Origin: Dehalococcoidia bacterium
GTDB lineage: Bacteria; Chloroflexota; Dehalococcoidia; Dehalococcoidales; UBA1222
Reading direction: 5' to 3'
Assembly: GCA_009786345.1 (NCBI GenBank)
Contig: WQTJ01000097.1
Coordinates: 1-7,043 of the forward strand
DNA length: 7,043 nucleotides
Shown: positions 5,687-7,043 of the stretch, piece by piece
Numbering within the stretch: position 1 is the first letter of the stretch
Layout of the letters: each line of letters starts with the position of its first letter
Notes under the pieces: generated by a model
The model's database searches: none
Seen by the model: the letters and a program-made list of their open reading frames with translations, nothing else
Told to the model about the DNA's origin: nothing
Program-made: the position numbers and the translations under genes

Positions 5687-6814
5687 ATGGGTGGAAAAGG
5701 TATCCCGCTGGGGCGTATATTTGGCATTGTCTTTTGCGTCAACCCATCTTGGTTGATTATTTTTATTTTCACCACATGGACACTTGCCAGCGGCTATTAC
5801 TCCCGCATTTATTTGGATTGGTCGCCAGCGGCGAATATTACTGCCGGTGTGATTACAAGTCTATTGTTTTTTGCCTCTGTGCTGGTGCATGAGCTGATGC
5901 ACAGTGTGGTGGCATTGCGTCAAGGTGTGGCGGTTAAATCAATTACGCTTTTTATCTTCGGTGGTATTGCTGAAATTGCAGAGGAACCCAAAAAAGCTTC
6001 TGATGAGTTTGTCATGGCGCTGGCAGGGCCCGTTACAAACTTGGTGCTGGGTGCGATTCTACTCGGCTTATGGTTAGGATTGCGAGATTTTGGTGGAGTT
6101 GGTGGGGTGATTGGTATTGGGGCATATTGGCTGGGGTTGGTTAATCTATCACTCGGTATTTGCAATATGGTGCCCGGTTTTCCCCTGGATGGTGGTAGAG
6201 TGTTGCGCTCTATACTATGGGGGCGTAGCGGTAATTTGTGCAGCGCAACGCGCGTGGCGTCCATTGTAGGGCGTGTGGTGGCGGGTGTGGTGATATTTGT
6301 CGGGGTATGCTTCATTCTTGCCGGCGATTGGCTTAATGGTATGTGGTTTGCGCTTATGGGATGGTTCCTATATAACGCTGCAGTGAGTAGCTATCGTCAA
6401 ATACAGCTTGATGACTTGATGTCTAGGCATAAGGTGATAGAAGTTATGGGTCAGAGTTGTGTAGTAGTCCCTCCGGATCTAGGCGTTGCTCGCCTAATTA
6501 ATGAGTATGCCCAGCCGCATGGACAGCAGTGTTTTGCTGTTATGCAGGGTGGCAGTCTTGAAGGGATGATTTTTTTCGATAGCTTGCGAACATTAATACG
6601 TGATGCACGTAATAAACAGACTGTTGATCAAATCATGATATCTGCGGAGAAGTTAAAGTGTGTCGCTCCTGACGACGAACTAATAAAAGCGCTTAACATA
6701 ATGAGAGAGCAGGAATTATCGCAGGTTCCTGTTATGCAGGATGGGTATGTTGTTGGTGTGGTGAATATTGAAAAGTTACAGGCGCTTATTGATCAGCATT
6801 CTGGTAAAAAGTGA
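5687..6814 (+). CDS. Site-2-type (M50) membrane zinc metalloprotease with two CBS domains
   Basis: This 375-residue protein is an intramembrane protease of the S2P/SpoIVFB/Rip family, which cuts membrane-embedded regulators such as anti-sigma factors. Hydrophobic segments near 14-34, 52-72, 109-131, 138-160, 191-213 and 215-231 form the membrane domain. Zinc ligands and catalytic residues are present: HELMH at 68-72 (His68, Glu69, His72) and NMVPGFPLDGG at 160-170 with Asp168. The FGGIAEI segment (91-97) and the AGP motif (113-115) are also typical. Residues from about 249 to 372 hold two CBS modules, which commonly bind adenine nucleotides and gate activity in the soluble C-terminus. The ATG at 5687 has TGAGGT 6 nt upstream and begins MGGKGIPLGRIFGI, the usual start for this subfamily. 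It has its own strong promoter, and no substrate or sigma/anti-sigma gene is adjacent, so the target is unknown. Complete and undamaged. Confidence 0.93.
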   Translation: MGGKGIPLGRIFGIVFCVNPSWLIIFIFTTWTLASGYYSRIYLDWSPAANITAGVITSLLFFASVLVHELMHSVVALRQGVAVKSITLFIFGGIAEIAEEPKKASDEFVMALAGPVTNLVLGAILLGLWLGLRDFGGVGGVIGIGAYWLGLVNLSLGICNMVPGFPLDGGRVLRSILWGRSGNLCSATRVASIVGRVVAGVVIFVGVCFILAGDWLNGMWFALMGWFLYNAAVSSYRQIQLDDLMSRHKVIEVMGQSCVVVPPDLGVARLINEYAQPHGQQCFAVMQGGSLEGMIFFDSLRTLIRDARNKQTVDQIMISAEKLKCVAPDDELIKALNIMREQELSQVPVMQDGYVVGVVNIEKLQALIDQHSGKK

Positions 6815-6877
6815 TTTTGTTGAAAATTGTTTGTTGAGCATGTGTTATAGGCTGTTATTGCGGATAAAATGCAAGAT

Positions 6878-6892
6878 TCTCTGAAAAAGAGA
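6878..6892. other. Short hairpin after the metalloprotease gene
   Basis: TCTCT pairs with AGAGA around GAAAA, extendable by one wobble and one A-T pair, 63 bp past the stop. No T-run follows, so it is not a convincing intrinsic terminator. It may only slow or protect the 3' end of the transcript. Confidence 0.2.
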
Positions 6893-6997
6893 GTAATTCG
6901 CTGGTGTAGGGGTGGTTTTCTCTGTCGCGATTGAGTAGAGTATTGGCATATATTACGGAGGCACTTAAAGGTCGCAATTTTGAAAGGTACAACGTAG

Positions 6998-7018
6998 TGG
7001 TATACCCATGGAATACCA
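6998..7018. repeat. Inverted repeat near the right edge
   Basis: TGGTAT (6998-7003) and ATACCA (7013-7018) are perfect 6-bp arms around 9 nt. It could be an operator or hairpin for a gene beyond the right edge; nothing in the window tells which. Confidence 0.2.
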
Positions 7019-7043
7019 TGTGATGCCATATTTTAATTTGCGA

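Noticed and set aside
6910..7023. Protein-like frame 1 stretch after the protease gene ending in NVVVYPWNTM
   Set aside because: Only 37 codons between stops, no ATG or ribosome binding site at its front, and no recognised family; it may be chance.
6793..7029. 78-codon minus-strand frame overlapping the protease 3' end
   Set aside because: Composition is not protein-like, there is no ribosome binding site, and it overlaps the protease coding region.
1..7043. CRISPR array, tRNA, rRNA or complete insertion sequence
   Set aside because: No regularly spaced repeats, no cloverleaf or rRNA-like sequence and no transposase with terminal inverted repeats were seen by eye.

Overview
The window looks like bacterial chromosome of moderate G+C content (not counted exactly) with three conserved housekeeping-type genes on the + strand and an accessory, partly broken region at the left. 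No gene fixes the taxon. My tentative guess, from general resemblance only, is an anaerobic lineage such as Chloroflexota (Dehalococcoidia-like) or Firmicutes. The DEAD-box helicase fused to an N-terminal zinc ribbon and the CBS-domain site-2 protease suit that guess but do not prove it.

Layout. Bases 1-339 (+) hold the C-terminal end of a large serine recombinase, readable only across two frameshifts. It converges on a radical SAM gene (347-691, -) that keeps its [4Fe-4S] motif but stops after 114 residues. Between the recombinase stop and the intact part of the radical SAM gene lies an imperfect 27-bp dyad (360-386), a candidate recombination (att) junction. Upstream of the radical SAM gene on the same strand are two paralogous small genes (731-1045 and 1097-1369). 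They share a nearly identical leader-like N-terminus (YEKP motif, hydrophobic segment, Cys31 and Cys44) and have divergent Ser/Thr/Pro-rich C-terminal parts. The three minus-strand genes have good ribosome binding sites, 30-40 bp gaps and one good sigma70-type promoter (1447-1475), so they read as one operon: precursor 1, precursor 2, maturase. I infer a radical SAM-modified peptide or lipoprotein system whose maturase was cut by insertion of a recombinase-bearing element lying off the left edge.

Bases 1370-1757 are a divergent intergenic region that holds the peptide operon promoter, a perfect 14-bp palindrome and a weak candidate promoter for typA. Then come typA/bipA (1758-3602), a gene-poor stretch (3603-4075) with a terminator-like hairpin, a doubtful interrupted minus-strand reading frame and a likely promoter for the next gene, a zinc-ribbon DEAD-box RNA helicase starting at TTG (4076-5566), and a membrane site-2-type metalloprotease with two CBS domains (5687-6814) behind its own strong promoter. 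The last 229 bases hold no gene I can support.

How they work together. TypA and the DEAD-box helicase are both ribosome/RNA-associated proteins often linked to cold or stress growth. The helicase has its own apparent promoter and a leader of about 120 nt, so it need not be co-transcribed with typA. The protease also seems to be independently transcribed and has no recognisable partner here. The left-hand peptide/radical SAM operon and recombinase remnant are the accessory part and the most interesting one.
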